Of a DNA stretch of 64,000 nt, positions 50,803-61,002 are shown in pieces. The stretch's first letter is position 1, and each line of letters begins with the position of its first letter. The notes under the pieces are model-generated. The model did not search any database. It was not told the DNA's origin and was given only the letters and a program-made list of their open reading frames with translations. The translations under genes were made by a program, and so were the position numbers. This DNA comes from Cardinalis cardinalis (Eukaryota > Chordata > Aves > Passeriformes > Cardinalidae), in assembly GCA_014549065.1 (NCBI GenBank), contig JACDOX010000040.1, positions 521,456 to 585,455 of the forward strand, read 5' to 3'.

Positions 50803-50903
50803 CTGAAAGGCATTCTTACATTCATTAGTTCAGCATATTTGCCCAGGACCTCCCAAGGGGCATGCAGTTTCACAAAGATGATGTCACTGTTTGTTAGGGA
50901 TGA
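50803..50903 (-). CDS. ANO4: ANO4 coding exon 1 of 12 in window (cytosolic N-terminal domain)
   Basis: 101 nt, entering in phase 0 after acceptor TTTTGCAG and leaving after two bases of a codon at donor GTAGGT. It encodes residues 1-34 of the visible segment, beginning SSLTNSDIIF and ending NVRMPF plus a split Arg. The FVKLHAPWEVLGKYAE stretch is the conserved anoctamin N-terminal (dimerisation) domain core. The exon before it, which should end in phase 0, was not found between 50904 and 64000, so the upstream intron is at least 13 kb long. Confidence 0.93.
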
Positions 50904-53689
50904 CTGCAAAAGAGAAACAAAACAGCCACCAGAGCTTATTTTTTGAAATAAAAAAGAAAGAAACCATAGTCAGTGGTCAATGTGATGTGTCACAATCCCT
51001 TATTCTTGTTGAAATGTATCGGTATTTTGTCATCCTATTTTTCTTCTGCTATCCTGAAAGCCATGCTGTGCCTCCCTTCTGGCCTGCATGTGTGCCTCNT
51101 TCACATGGAAAGGAGGACATGGAGGGCAGACAGATGCATCTATGGGTTAGCTGAGTGTATATCTCATGAAGAAAACTTTATGCAGGGCGTGCACATCAGC
51201 ATGGCTGCTACCTAACAGAAACCTCTCTGGCAAAGAGCAGAGGATGTGCAGCAAAGAGGAAAGAGGAGGAATTTAGCTCTGTTTGCATTCAGGACAAGAC
51301 ACAGTGCTCTGCAAGAAAGCTACAGCAGGTTTGGCTGAACACAGAAAGCCACATGATTGGAAGATTAAATGTTCAAATTCTAGTGAATATTAAGTAAATT
51401 TTCATGAAGTTACATACAATACAATTTTAGACATTCAAGTGGATGGCATTCCAAGAAATAGGTAAAGGTGTACTTAGTATGAGGAAATGAAAATATGATG
51501 ACAGAAAACCAGGCAAACAAATTGTTAGTTAGCTTTAGGGATGATTTCCTAGTTTTTTAGATGTTGTCCTATATTCAATGTTTCTCACAGAAATTCTTGG
51601 TTAACACAACTTACTAGGAGTTCATAAATCTAGTANTATTTATCTGGAAACTACTGTGTACGGATGGGAGGCTGATATTTATACTTTTTACACTCTCCCT
51701 CCACTATCCTGATAGATGCTGAAATTATTGAATTTGCACATCCATGTCCTTAGAGTGGCTAAAATTCTANTACTACTTTGTGACATGATAGGAATGAAAA
51801 CTCTAACATTTAAGATACATATATATGGTTTTATTCAGCACATCAAAAAACTCCAAAAAACAAACAAACAAAATAAAAACAAAGGAAAAAAACCTCCAAA
51901 CCATCCAACNCAAAATCCCAACCCAATCACTATAGAGTTAACATTTTATAAACAACTACAGTATTGGACCATAATGGACACTGATATTTGTACTCAAAAT
52001 NTTACTGGGGTGCAAATATAGCTTTAACATATAAAGGAATAAGTGACGTTCTGGTGCTAAAAACTGCAGGAAAAAAATCTTTCTTCTTTGCTGACGAATT
52101 TTTGAAAAATATTTCAATACAAAATGACATAAGAGCAACAAAATGCTCCCAAGAGACTTGCTTCCAAGACAATGAATTCACTTGCAGTCTTTTTCCCTGA
52201 CTTTTATGGATTCTAAATCAGGCTTTAATTATGTTTTTCTTTATAGGTACATTTCACAAATTAGTTTTTATTTTCCCATGAGAATTTAGCAAGGAGATAC
52301 CACAAAACCAAAACTGAATTCTGCCACTCTAAAAATCTCCTTCAAACTGCTCTCTTAAAGGTGAGGTTAAGTCAGCAGTGGATTGGCAATTTTGTACTAA
52401 ATTGCTTGGATTAAAAAACAAAACAAAGCAGAANAAAATCCCCCAAACCTCAAAAGAACTATCTAAGAAGCCCAACATACAGAAAGAACTACAGTACTGA
52501 CACAACTACAGAAACTGAGAAATGGAGGAAATTTATTAAAAAAAGCTTCTAAACTTAGTGATGGCTGTTAAACAGTATTTGCCAGCATATTGTAGTTTTG
52601 AGCCTCACTAGATATGGGGGCCAAACATGACTTGTGAAGATGCTGTTTCACAAGTGAACNCTATCTAAATTTGGTATCTTATGTGTTACATGTTTTCATG
52701 CAGAAGCATGAAAAACTTCTGAATGGCCATCACAATACAGATTTTTAAAGAATTTTTCTTTACTGTTTCTTGCAACGTTGGCATATTAAAATGTTTTCAA
52801 AATGACAATTAGCTTTGCCAACAGAAGATCTAACCAACAGAAAATCTAATCAAAATGCACTTGGCAGGTTCAGTTATACTCAGAAAAAAAAGAAATAATA
52901 ATGCTAAATTATTAATATAAAAATTAATTTCTCTTGGATTTGCTCATGTTAAGTGCTCATAAAGGAAAGCACTAAGCAAGGCTGAGNAAAGAAAGGCTGG
53001 AAAAAACAAGACTGGAAAGAGAGTAATAAATCCAGAGGGAGGATGAATTAAATGAGATGTCACACTCACCTAATCTAAGGAGTAAATAACTAACCAAAAT
53101 ATCTGGAAAAATGATAGCATGAAGACCATCTTCATTACAAAAATACTTTAGTGAGTGGAATCTCCTAAACTGTCTTGGTTAGATTAGTGTTTAGACTCNG
53201 TGTCCTTCATTTTATAAATGTTTCAACTGAGAATAGAGGAACATTTTTCTGTCGTAATTGACTTTCAAGGGTTGGCTCGTTAAATGATTTGGAGAAATGA
53301 ACTCAATTTCACATTATGGGAACATGCAAACAAAAATCAATGNAACATTACTCCCCTTGGAAACTTAAATAAGACAACTATTGACATGAGCAATCTGCTA
53401 TAAAATGATATCCAGATAATGAAGAAAGAAAAACAGAGGAATCAAGGGGGCAGACCAATTCNATAAAACACTTTAGCAAACATAGAAATGGAATAAATGT
53501 TTGGAATTAACCTGTAGCACCATATCACAATGCAATAATTTTCAGGCCACCAATGTTCAAATAAATTAGTTGTTTTGAACTGATTTATTGAGGGGGAATA
53601 TCCATTAAAAAAAAAATTTTCTTCTGGTCACTAACAAACATTCTCGATGGTCTTCAGAGCAGTGTAAAGTCAGGATAGCAAGAGACTNA

Positions 53690-53930
53690 CCAGCATCAGA
53701 CAACTGTAGACTCATCTGGTGGAAGGGACCTCTAGGGTTCATCTGGGCTGAGCCTCTGGCTAAAGCAGGGCTAACTTAGACCAGCCTGCTCAGACAGGAG
53801 CTTGTCCCATTGACTCCTGAATATCTCTACAGGCAGTGGTTTCACAGCCTTTGGGCAACCCACTGACTGAAACTGGATGGAGAAAAGAATTTTTTCTGTG
53901 GAAGAACTGCTCTCTTCCATAGAGAAATGT
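53690..53930 (-). mobile_element. CR1-like LINE fragment, 3' region, antisense
   Basis: The segment reads GGAAGGGACCTCTAGGGTTC, then CTAAAGCAGGGCTAACTTAG, CTCCTGAATATCTCTACAGG, and GGGCAACCCACTGACTG, in the order of an antisense CR1 3' end. It is 5'-truncated, as most avian CR1 copies are, and clearly diverged. Its outer limits are approximate. Confidence 0.85.
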
Positions 53931-56900
53931 TGGCTTAAAACTACCACTTTCTAGACTTGTTTTCCCTTAAAAACACCCTTATTTGTTACAAGAACTGTAT
54001 TAAATNGTTGTTCTCATTGAGAAGTGGTAGCAAGGTATATTTAGTTTCATTGACTTGATCTTCAAAATAGGTTTGTGTGGTAGAATTCAGATCACCAGAG
54101 TCTGGGTTACAGGTAGTCAATATACATTTTGGCTTCACTGACAAGCATCATTAGTACCGGATCATTGCTGCCAGTCCTAGAATACAGGCAGTACTATAGG
54201 TCCACATGTTATAGACTTCCCCTTCTGGCAAGGCTCCCTTTCTATTTTACCATTAAGTTTGTAAAGACATTGCTATTTTCCAAGGAAATCCAATCAACTG
54301 CAAACACATTTAAAAACAAAGCCACATTTTCTTCTCCACTGTCACTATGTAAGGAGTGAAAGAGATTGAAGCATTGGGCCATTTCTGTAAATCCAAAAGC
54401 AGAAACACCTGCCGTGGTGAGTTAGTGTCATCAACTAGGTCAAGGAAAGCTTGTAAAAAGTCAGGTTGTCCTTCTTCTAAAGCAGGCNCACAGCAGTGCC
54501 AACTGCTGGTTAAGTTGTGGCTACTAAACTCCTATACATTTCTGCAAGCATTCTAATGTCTTTTGATGACAGGATTTAAATATATATGTATTTGCTATNG
54601 ACCTGACTCTGCTCATTCTGCACTTATTGTCTCCAGTCTAAATAGAAGCAGAGTTATATTCTGACATGGAATGTCTCTCGAAGAGCTCAGATTTTGCTGT
54701 ATTTGCAGGCTGCCTTCCAGGATCAAGGGTAAAGATTAGTATCTTTTGTCAAATATCCTCTTGAACATTCTCCTCCTCCTTGCTAATTTTAGTTCATTAT
54801 CAATAATATTGTCCAGTCATTTCAAGACAAAAGCAGCTGTAGGTACTCACCTTGATTTAAGCATTTCTTGAGTCTAAAAGTTAAGAAAGTTGAGAAAACC
54901 TATTCAGAGCATATAACCNTGCAGAAGGTTAAAATTACAGTGGCTCAAATTGAAGGGTGCCATTGTTTATTTGCCTTGAGGCTACTAGGCAGGTTTTCAA
55001 TCATGTATGCAAAACAATAGGGAGGAAAAAAACCTCAGAATTTACCATTAAGGTGTTTCCCCCATCATCATTTAAGAGAAAAATTCTCAAGGCTCTCTCT
55101 TCACATTTAAAAGCCTTCCTCGTGGAAGTAAAATGAGATAAGTAAGATTTTGGAACAGATGTAACAACTAGGATGAATGTCATCTACTTTAGGAAGATCC
55201 TACAAGGCGAGTTAAAAAGCCAAAACAGAAAGAGTTCTTTACATTTTGGCAAATTTCTGGTAAGACCACAATGCAGGGAAAAACAAAAAAGGAGACAAAA
55301 TCAAAACACTTCTTCCAGTAACAATTCTCTCTGCAATCTAGCTCTGTATGATGTCTGAGTGCAGAGTAGTAAATAGTCACTTCTACATGTTCCCCTGTTT
55401 TTGAGAATTACTTAACAGCACAGATTGATTTGCCATGTGGAGTGAATTAAGCGGAAAAACAAAACCCAGCAAATTTTAGTTGATTAAACTGTTCTTCCTC
55501 TGCAAAACCAAAGTAAATGTAAATTNATGTGGGCAATTCCATGGAGCTGCAAAAACAGAAAGTATATTCTGCCAATACTTTTCCAGTGCATACATTACTA
55601 CTGGGCAATTATATAGATACTGTCAATATATGTCTGGTTTCAGAGAAAATATTGCATACTCACAAACATTAACCTCCACGTTCATGTTTCTGAGGAACCT
55701 AATGAACAACAGNGCCAATATCTTTCACACATGCACCTTCAACAAAAGCATGGGTTTAGTGAAAAAAGGGAATATATTGTTCACATTTTAATTNGGATAT
55801 TAAGAAGCCTTTGACTTGCAAGAAACTGTAGGGCAAAAGCAGAAAGGATGAAAATAATAATAAAAGATAGCCCTACATAAAAAATAGGAAGCTNTTGATA
55901 GAACCAATTTTGACCTGAGGACACTGACATGTGAAATGTAGAATAATTTGATCTAAGGAGACAGAGGCACATGATTACGATTTAGAATTATTATTATGTT
56001 AAATTTCTTGACAAAATATGATGATGAAGTAAAGTATGTTTTCTTTTACTTTGCAGTACTTGCAGAGGTCCTGCTCCAGTGGAGTTAGTAATGCAGGCAG
56101 GTGGCTGCTTCCTGCCAGCATTCAGGCAATGTGTCATCTAATCCAGNTTAGAGCAGGTGTCATTGTTACAGTGCTTAATTTCTGGCAGCATATGACAGGA
56201 TCTTAATTGTGGAACAGAACAAAGGGAAATGCTTGCAATGTCCTTCTATGTAGACAAAAATATGTGAGTGGGAGGACAGCTTCAAGAACAGGGTAGGCTA
56301 CTTGAGTAGAAGTAAAATGCAAATATATATCTCACTGCTCAGATTTACTGTGCAATGATGAGCTCACAATCTGCAGTAGAGAAATACAAATTCCTGTAAG
56401 ATAAGAAACCACAGGAGAAGGAAGTCTTTAATTCCAACAAATGTCATCTAAATCCGCAGAATGGATCTTACAGTAAGGTAACTTAGATGTAGTAAATCAA
56501 CCATGGAAACAATATCCTCTGACTTGGACTGCTCTTCTGAGACAAAAGAATTAGAAATATCTGCAGCATGACTATCTTAATGGAAAAGGTTGATATGAGT
56601 GTGAGGTAATGATAAAACATTTCTTGATAATTCCATCAGCAAATACTGAATGAGTACAGGTTAGACCCATCTAGGTAAGATCTCTGTGACAAAATAGCTA
56701 ATAATATGGATTTTATCTGACAAACATCCTTTAATTCCTTTGGACTGGAAAATTACTAGAAACATGTGAAATTATTATCTGCAGATTTAAAATGCAGATA
56801 GCAAAAATCTATGGGCAGAATAGTGCATTTTTCCTTATGGAAACAGTATTTGACATTTTCTCTTTAATGGAANGTCAGTTATGGGCTCAAATTCTAGATT

Positions 56901-57368
56901 AAAAAAGTTAGTACTTTATATAGTCATAGTTGACATCATCAAATCTTTTTGACTGTTCTGTGGGCCTAAGAAAGGCTTCTTAAGTACATCATTTTTCTTT
57001 TGACATCACAGGCCATTAAAAATGTATCACACAATTGAACTACATTTTATAAGGCAGCTTCATTTGTGATTTATCCCAAGTGTAAAATATAAAGCCAGTA
57101 TTTTTCCTGTATGGATTTATTTCTCATTAATAATTTTTTGAAGTAGAAAATACTTACATTTAATGAATTGTCCATTAAATATTCATGTTTGCATTTAGAG
57201 GCTTGTTGGAAAAACATTGCTTTGGTAAAGAAAAAGGCAGTTTATATTTTGTCCAACAGTTAATTTCACAAACATGATAATTAATAAAACGCACAAAAAA
57301 TGCAGGCAGGCTTATGATAGCTTTTTCATACACATAACCTAGAGAAAACTGAATAAGCTGCTTATTGC

Positions 57369-57660
57369 ATCATAGAATAATATAGGCCATCTACTCAAAT
57401 CTCCTGCTCTAAGCAGGGACAACCAGAGTGCTTTGTGGGGTCTTGAATATCTCTGTGGCTGGAGACCTTGCAACTTCTCTGGGCACCAGAATGTCTCTGG
57501 ACAGAAAGATCACAGCTGAACTTCCATGTGGATGCAGAAGTGTTGGCAGCAGCCCTGGTTCTGAGCACCTGCCCATGCTCCAGCAGTGTGAAGCTCTTTG
57601 GTTGTTCAGCTCCCTCTGCAGAGTCTTGTTTCTCAGCTCATGCAATCAAGTAAGACAAGA
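57369..57660 (-). mobile_element. CR1-like LINE fragment, 3' region, antisense
   Basis: It begins CATCATAGAATAATATAGG (the CR1 tail in reverse), followed by CTAAGCAGGGACAACCAGAG and GTCTTGAATATCTCTGTGGC, then CTTCTCTGGGCACC, matching the antisense order of CR1 3' ends. It ends about 190 bases before the ERV target duplication; the right limit is uncertain and may reach about 57730. Confidence 0.8.
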
Positions 57661-57843
57661 AATACATGCATGACTATCAATCTGGACTCCAAAGTCCTTT
57701 CACACTTTCCAGGACGCAGTGAACCGCCCTGTGGCTCTCTGTACACCTCTGTATTTGATGGTGCAACTCAAAATTCCTTCTAAAGGGAGATACACATGAG
57801 CTCAACAAGAGCACAGCTCAAGAAGAGAATACTCTTAAGGTCA

Positions 57844-57849
57844 CTGTCA
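57844..57849. repeat. Target-site duplication CTGTCA (left) of the ERV
   Basis: Identical to 60997-61002 at the other side of the element. A length of 6 bp fits class II (alpha/beta-like, ERVK) integrases. Confidence 0.92.
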
Positions 57850-58231
57850 TNTTACGGTTGGCCATTTGTCCGGTGCAGGGAAAAACTTCAGACACTCAAT
57901 ATGAGTGTTCAGAAAGCTTCCGTTTATTCATTTTCGAGCACCAGACTTTTTACACAACAAGTAATAAGCTCATACATATTCTAAAGCTAAGCAGNNTATT
58001 GGTTATATTAAGATATCAGCTTCTTCATTCCAAAGGAGTTNCATCTGCTTTTTCTCATGTCTCTAGTCTCTCAACTACAGCACCTTGTTATGGTAACACA
58101 GCTATGCCCAAGGCCACGATGTTTTGCAGGTGCAAAAACTCAGATTAGCTGGGTTCGGTAATTTTCCAGCCTTTGGCCCACTAACAAGCGAATGTCTATG
58201 TGACCCCTGTCATGTTAGCTATTCCTCAACA
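57850..58231 (-). repeat. ERV 3' LTR (382 bp)
   Basis: In sense orientation it starts TGTTGAGGAATAGC and ends CCAACCGTAACA, with the base opposite 57851 unread. A TATA-like TTAATATAA with a nearby CCAAT (around 57998-58016, reverse) precedes the poly-A signal AATAAA at 57923-57928. Three further Ns replace bases readable in the other LTR. Confidence 0.93.
57923..57928 (-). promoter_or_regulatory. LTR polyadenylation signal AATAAA (3' LTR)
   Basis: Reverse complement of TTTATT inside the LTR, about 75 nt after the TATA-like box; the same hexamer occurs at 60691-60696 in the 5' LTR. Because the ERV lies sense within the ANO4 intron, it could in principle end ANO4 transcripts early. Confidence 0.6.
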
Positions 58232-58467
58232 TTTCCCCTGTTTTCTTTTTGCAGAAGTAATAATGTTTGATTAAATGCAGCAGATATCATCTTTTGCACC
58301 ATATTTTGCAAGCATATACAAAAGCAAGGCAAAACTAACACTATTAAAAAAGCTGTAATACTTACTATAATGCTAGCTTTATCGGTTAATTGCGTTACAC
58401 TCTTTTTAATACAAGAATAGGCAATTCTANTAAGTATTATATTGCNAGCAATACTCTTAACTAGCAA
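58219..58467 (-). pseudogene. Env transmembrane-subunit tail remnant (ERV)
   Basis: An 82-codon frame that stops inside the first bases of the 3' LTR, the usual position of an env stop in class II elements. It has a hydrophobic membrane-spanning stretch (about residues 33-54, rich in V, L, I, C), then a short polar tail ending NRGNVEE. Two Ns fall near its N-terminus, and nothing resembling the surface subunit or fusion machinery was found upstream, so it is a truncated fragment. Assignment rests on position and the hydrophobic-plus-tail pattern, not on a search. Confidence 0.5.
58232..58250 (-). other. ERV polypurine tract
   Basis: In sense orientation AAAAAGAAAACAGGGGAAA, directly before the 3' LTR start. 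It is purine apart from one C and has the G-rich end expected of plus-strand primers. Confidence 0.88.
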
Positions 58468-59660
58468 GGTTGGGGGNTTTTTTNGNTTTTTTTTTGTTTT
58501 TTTTTATAAGGGATTTGAGCTAGGAAAATAAACAGAAGGGAGGCTGTCACTATCTATAGGATATACTATAAAACAGATACAAAAAGGATTTGGTGCTATT
58601 GCAAGGCTCAAACAAAACTCAGGTGTGCTAATACAATTTGCAAAAGTAAGCTAAAAGAGTAACATGTGTGCAGATTTTGTTAGCGTTGATTGCCTGGTAA
58701 GCTTGTTCACTATTCTCAAACAAGAGATATATATTTTGAANAAAAATGGTCTCACTTATAAATGTTTCTAATTGTCTTCTGTGATTAGAGNTTCTCTGAT
58801 GTTCATGATAACATTCTGCACATAAATCATAAAATAAATGTCTAGTATAAATCTATTTTTGTTTTTTACATTTACCACATTCAAGCAAAACCTAAAGGAT
58901 ACAAATGGTACACTTATTACACCTTAAACATTTAAATGTTTGAAATCTTTGCAAAAAGTAGGCTGATTGTATATCTTGTAAAGTTAATACTCTAGACTCT
59001 AAGGACAACATATCTATACACTACTGGAGGATTTGATCTTCCAGGAGGTTCTAACAAAAATCTTTTTTTTCACTTGCCTCTGGACATAATTCGTTATCAA
59101 GTTGAGCAGTTTGCCTATGCCTCTGCCCCATCGGCAGCTCTATCTATGGCTGCTTGTGTTTACTTGCTTGATACTTAAACTGGACTTGTAGTAGCAATGA
59201 AACACATACAACCTCCACCAAAATATCATACTTCTGCAGGACTTTTCTAAACACTTAATCAGTAAAAATACTAAGATAATGTGGTACAAAGAATACTTAT
59301 ATAATCATTTTAACACACCTTTAACATTTTTAAATTTTTCAAAATATAATTTCAGAGTCTGNTGTTCTATCTACTGAGCTATTTGGGCTTTTGATGTTCA
59401 AAGCCTATGCTAATACAGGTGAATTTAAGGCAATATAATGGATGAGTTAAGCCAAATCGGCNGAAATTTGGCCTAACGCATTCACCACTCTGATTTCTCT
59501 TTTACAATCTCTGTCAGGAAGAACAAAAGGTCTTTTTAATCCAGATGAGNGTTCTGATAGTAATGCTCCTTGGTGTTGCTTATTTGNCATCACTGGTTCT
59601 GTAACCACAGNAAGGATCTTTTGTGGACNAGAGTCACATCTATTGCGGTTATTAGGTCTA
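58468..59660 (-). other. ERV internal AT-rich region
   Basis: About 1.2 kb between the env-like remnant and the CpG-rich block, with no recognisable viral gene in any frame. It contains a poly-T tract with Ns at 58477-58505 and the tRNA-like segment at 59356-59388. Its composition is unlike the rest of the internal region, so it may be non-viral sequence carried by the element or very decayed viral sequence. Confidence 0.6.
59356..59388 (-). pseudogene. tRNA-Lys(UUU)-like 5' half inside the ERV
   Basis: Read on the minus strand, the 33 nt starting GCCCAAATAGCTCAGTAGAT match the 5' half of vertebrate tRNA-Lys(UUU) at about 27 positions, with five differences and one N. The match covers the acceptor 5' strand, the D arm (A-box TAGCTCAGT.G.TAG) and the start of the anticodon arm, ending at CAGACT. 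Four of the five differences are G to A in the ERV sense. Beyond this point the tRNA match is lost, so it cannot be a functional tRNA gene. The element's PBS is complementary to the 3' end of the same tRNA species. Confidence 0.65.
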
Positions 59661-60210
59661 AACTGAGGCTCTTTCCAGCCGCGGGGCNGAGGGAGGAAGG
59701 CCCTTGCGCTGGGAAGGTGCTCGGGTCCNGGGGTCGCCGCTTGTGTTGCTTTGATGTGGTAGGTTAAAACTTAGCTGCTGCCGGACTCAGCACAGCAGCT
59801 CCGGTGGCACAGGTCGCGGCCCCCGTGGGGGGGTTCCCTCGGCTGTGCCGCACCTTCCTTCCGCTGTCGCCGCCACCGCCTGTGTCGGAGCGGGGCGACC
59901 CCCCCTCTCCCGCTGGGCTTCCTGTTTCGCGAGACGCGCCGTAGGCTGATTCACTGCGTGCGCTGGACACAGTGCAGTATCTCCGGCGGCACGGGTTGCA
60001 ACCTCCCCGCGGTGGGGCTCCGCTCCTCCCGTTGCTGCTGCTGCTGCTCAGAGCTGCCGCTGCTGCCACCACCATCCGGAGCCGCCTCAGGCGAGCCGCT
60101 CACCGTGGCTGCTCCCCATGGCGTGGTGCCTACACTGCCGGGGGCGGCACAGCCCCGCTGCGCTCCGAGCCGNGGCTGCCGCCATCACAGCACGGCCACT
60201 GACTCATTGT
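59660..60210 (-). other. CpG-rich block in the ERV interior
   Basis: About 550 bp, very GC- and CpG-rich and unlike everything around it. It contains diverged direct repeats: a block with CTCCGGTGGCACAGGTCGCG near 59799 recurs as CTCCGGCGGCACGGGTTGCA near 59981, and a CTG/CTGC-rich stretch lies near 60033-60065. Open frames exist on both strands (for example 59764-60075, minus) but their Ala/Ser/Gly/Arg-rich translations reflect base composition. It may be a leader or gag-start region, or captured CpG-island DNA. Confidence 0.6.
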
Positions 60211-60597
60211 GCGTGTATTTGCAGCGCCTGCACTGCAAAGCACTTTTTGGCAAGTCTATATATATGCAAGCAATCTCGGGAGTTCTTTTCCCAAGTCGAT
60301 ATGTCTATAAGTCCCCGCTTTTTTAAAAAGCATTTTAAAATATTATACGCTGCTTGCCTCTGTATACCTTCTTATCTAGTCATTAGCGCTGTTGCAGTTT
60401 CACAAGACTTTGGCGGCGTTAGTCAGCCGGACCGCCCTCTGAGATTGCCGGGGCAATGGAGCCCGCCCTTTCTCCTTTCTCCAAGTCCCTTCTGTAAGGT
60501 TGCCTGGTGGCGCAGAGCCTGCCCTTTTTGCCTCCCGTGCTGCGTCGGGACCGACACAGATTACTGCACTGGACCGTGGCTTGCAGGTCCCTGTTTT

Positions 60598-60615
60598 GTC
60601 CCTGTTCGGGCGCCA
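60598..60615 (-). other. ERV primer-binding site for tRNA-Lys(UUU)
   Basis: In sense orientation TGGCGCCCGAACAGGGAC, complementary to the 3'-terminal 18 nt of tRNA-Lys(UUU) and two bases after the 5' LTR. A perfect 18-nt match. Lysine-tRNA priming gives the K of ERVK and supports the class assignment. Confidence 0.95.
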
Positions 60616-60617
60616 TT

Positions 60618-60996
60618 TGTTACGGTTGGCCATTTGTCCGGTGCAGGGAAAAACTTTGGATGCTCAATATGAGTGTTCAGAAAGNTTCCGTTTATTCATT
60701 TCGAGCACCAGACTTTTTACACAACAAGTAATAAGCTCATACATATTCTAAAGCTAAGCAGTCTATTGGTTATATTAAGATATCAGCTTCTTCATTCCAA
60801 AGGAGTTACATCTGCTTTTTCTCATATCTCTAGTCTCTCAACTACAGCACCTTGTTAAGGTAACACAGCTACGCCCAAGGACAATGTCTTTGCAGGTGCA
60901 GAGACTAGATTAGCTAGGTTTGGTATTTTTCCAGCTCTTGGTCAACTAACAAGCGAATGTCTATGTGACCCCTGTCATNTTAGCTATTCCTCAACA
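60618..60996 (-). repeat. ERV 5' LTR (379 bp)
   Basis: Same TG...CA ends as the copy at 57850-58231; the plus strand runs TGTTACGG to CCTCAACA. Poly-A signal at 60691-60696. Differences from the 3' LTR concentrate in the stretches near 60656-60661 and 60877-60944. Confidence 0.93.
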
Positions 60997-61002
60997 CTGT
61001 CA
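60997..61002. repeat. Target-site duplication CTGTCA (right) of the ERV
   Basis: Identical to 57844-57849. Confidence 0.92.

Larger units (their letters stand above)
6890..50903 (-). other. ANO4: ANO4 (anoctamin-4, TMEM16D) gene, internal part: 12 coding exons
   Basis: Twelve minus-strand exons join without a frameshift or stop into 415 codons. The translation reads as anoctamin-4: the dimerisation-type cytosolic domain, then TM1, a six-cysteine extracellular loop, TM2, an acidic cytosolic linker (WEEEE), TM3 and TM4. Anoctamins are dimeric ten-TM proteins of plasma or internal membranes; ANO4 is described as a calcium-dependent phospholipid scramblase and cation conductance. The calcium site and groove (TM5 to TM8) are not in the window, so activity cannot be judged here. 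ANO4 is preferred over its nearest paralogue ANO3 because segments such as SKEVCQATDII, RRRAVIAYDWDLIDW and TFAAFKWALIRNNSQ fit ANO4 as I remember it and not ANO3. Upstream exons (start codon, promoter) lie beyond 64000 and downstream exons before position 1. Purifying selection is implied by the intact frame and clean splice sites. Confidence 0.93.
50904..57843 (-). other. ANO4 upstream intron, part left of the ERV
   Basis: No exon of ANO4 or another gene was found. It contains an A-rich tract (51843-51905), two minus-oriented CR1 relics (about 53690-53930 and 57369-57660) and otherwise AT-rich unique-looking DNA. Confidence 0.75.
57850..60996 (-). mobile_element. Endogenous retrovirus, ERVK-like, short non-autonomous copy
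   Basis: A 3147-bp provirus in the same orientation as ANO4. In its sense: 5' LTR 60996-60618, a two-base gap, PBS 60615-60598, an internal region of 2386 bp, polypurine tract 58250-58232, and 3' LTR 58231-57850. The 6-bp target duplication and the tRNA-Lys PBS support a class II, ERVK-like assignment. The interior is far too short for gag-pro-pol-env, and no protease, reverse transcriptase or integrase was recognised; it must have been mobilised in trans or deleted before integration. The two LTRs differ at roughly 6 percent of positions by eye, with differences clustered. Internal Ns limit reading. Confidence 0.92.

Noticed and set aside
6890..50903. Assignment to ANO3 instead of ANO4
   Set aside because: The loop, linker and TM3-TM4 segments fit ANO4 rather than ANO3 as I remember the two; the paralogues are close, so an alignment should confirm it.
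54851..54873. Possible 23-nt minus-strand microexon with TTTTAG acceptor and strong GTGAGT donor
   Set aside because: Its length would shift the frame and cause a stop (CAT CCC TAA) right after joining to the exon at 50903; no peptide match to ANO4. At most a poison exon, unsupported here.
59351..59388. Functional tRNA gene
   Set aside because: Only the 5' half is present; the T arm, acceptor 3' strand and B box are missing.
59764..60075. 103-codon Ala/Ser/Gly/Arg-rich frame in the ERV as Gag
   Set aside because: The composition is explained by the CpG-rich sequence, frames of similar length exist on the opposite strand, and no capsid or zinc-knuckle motif is visible.
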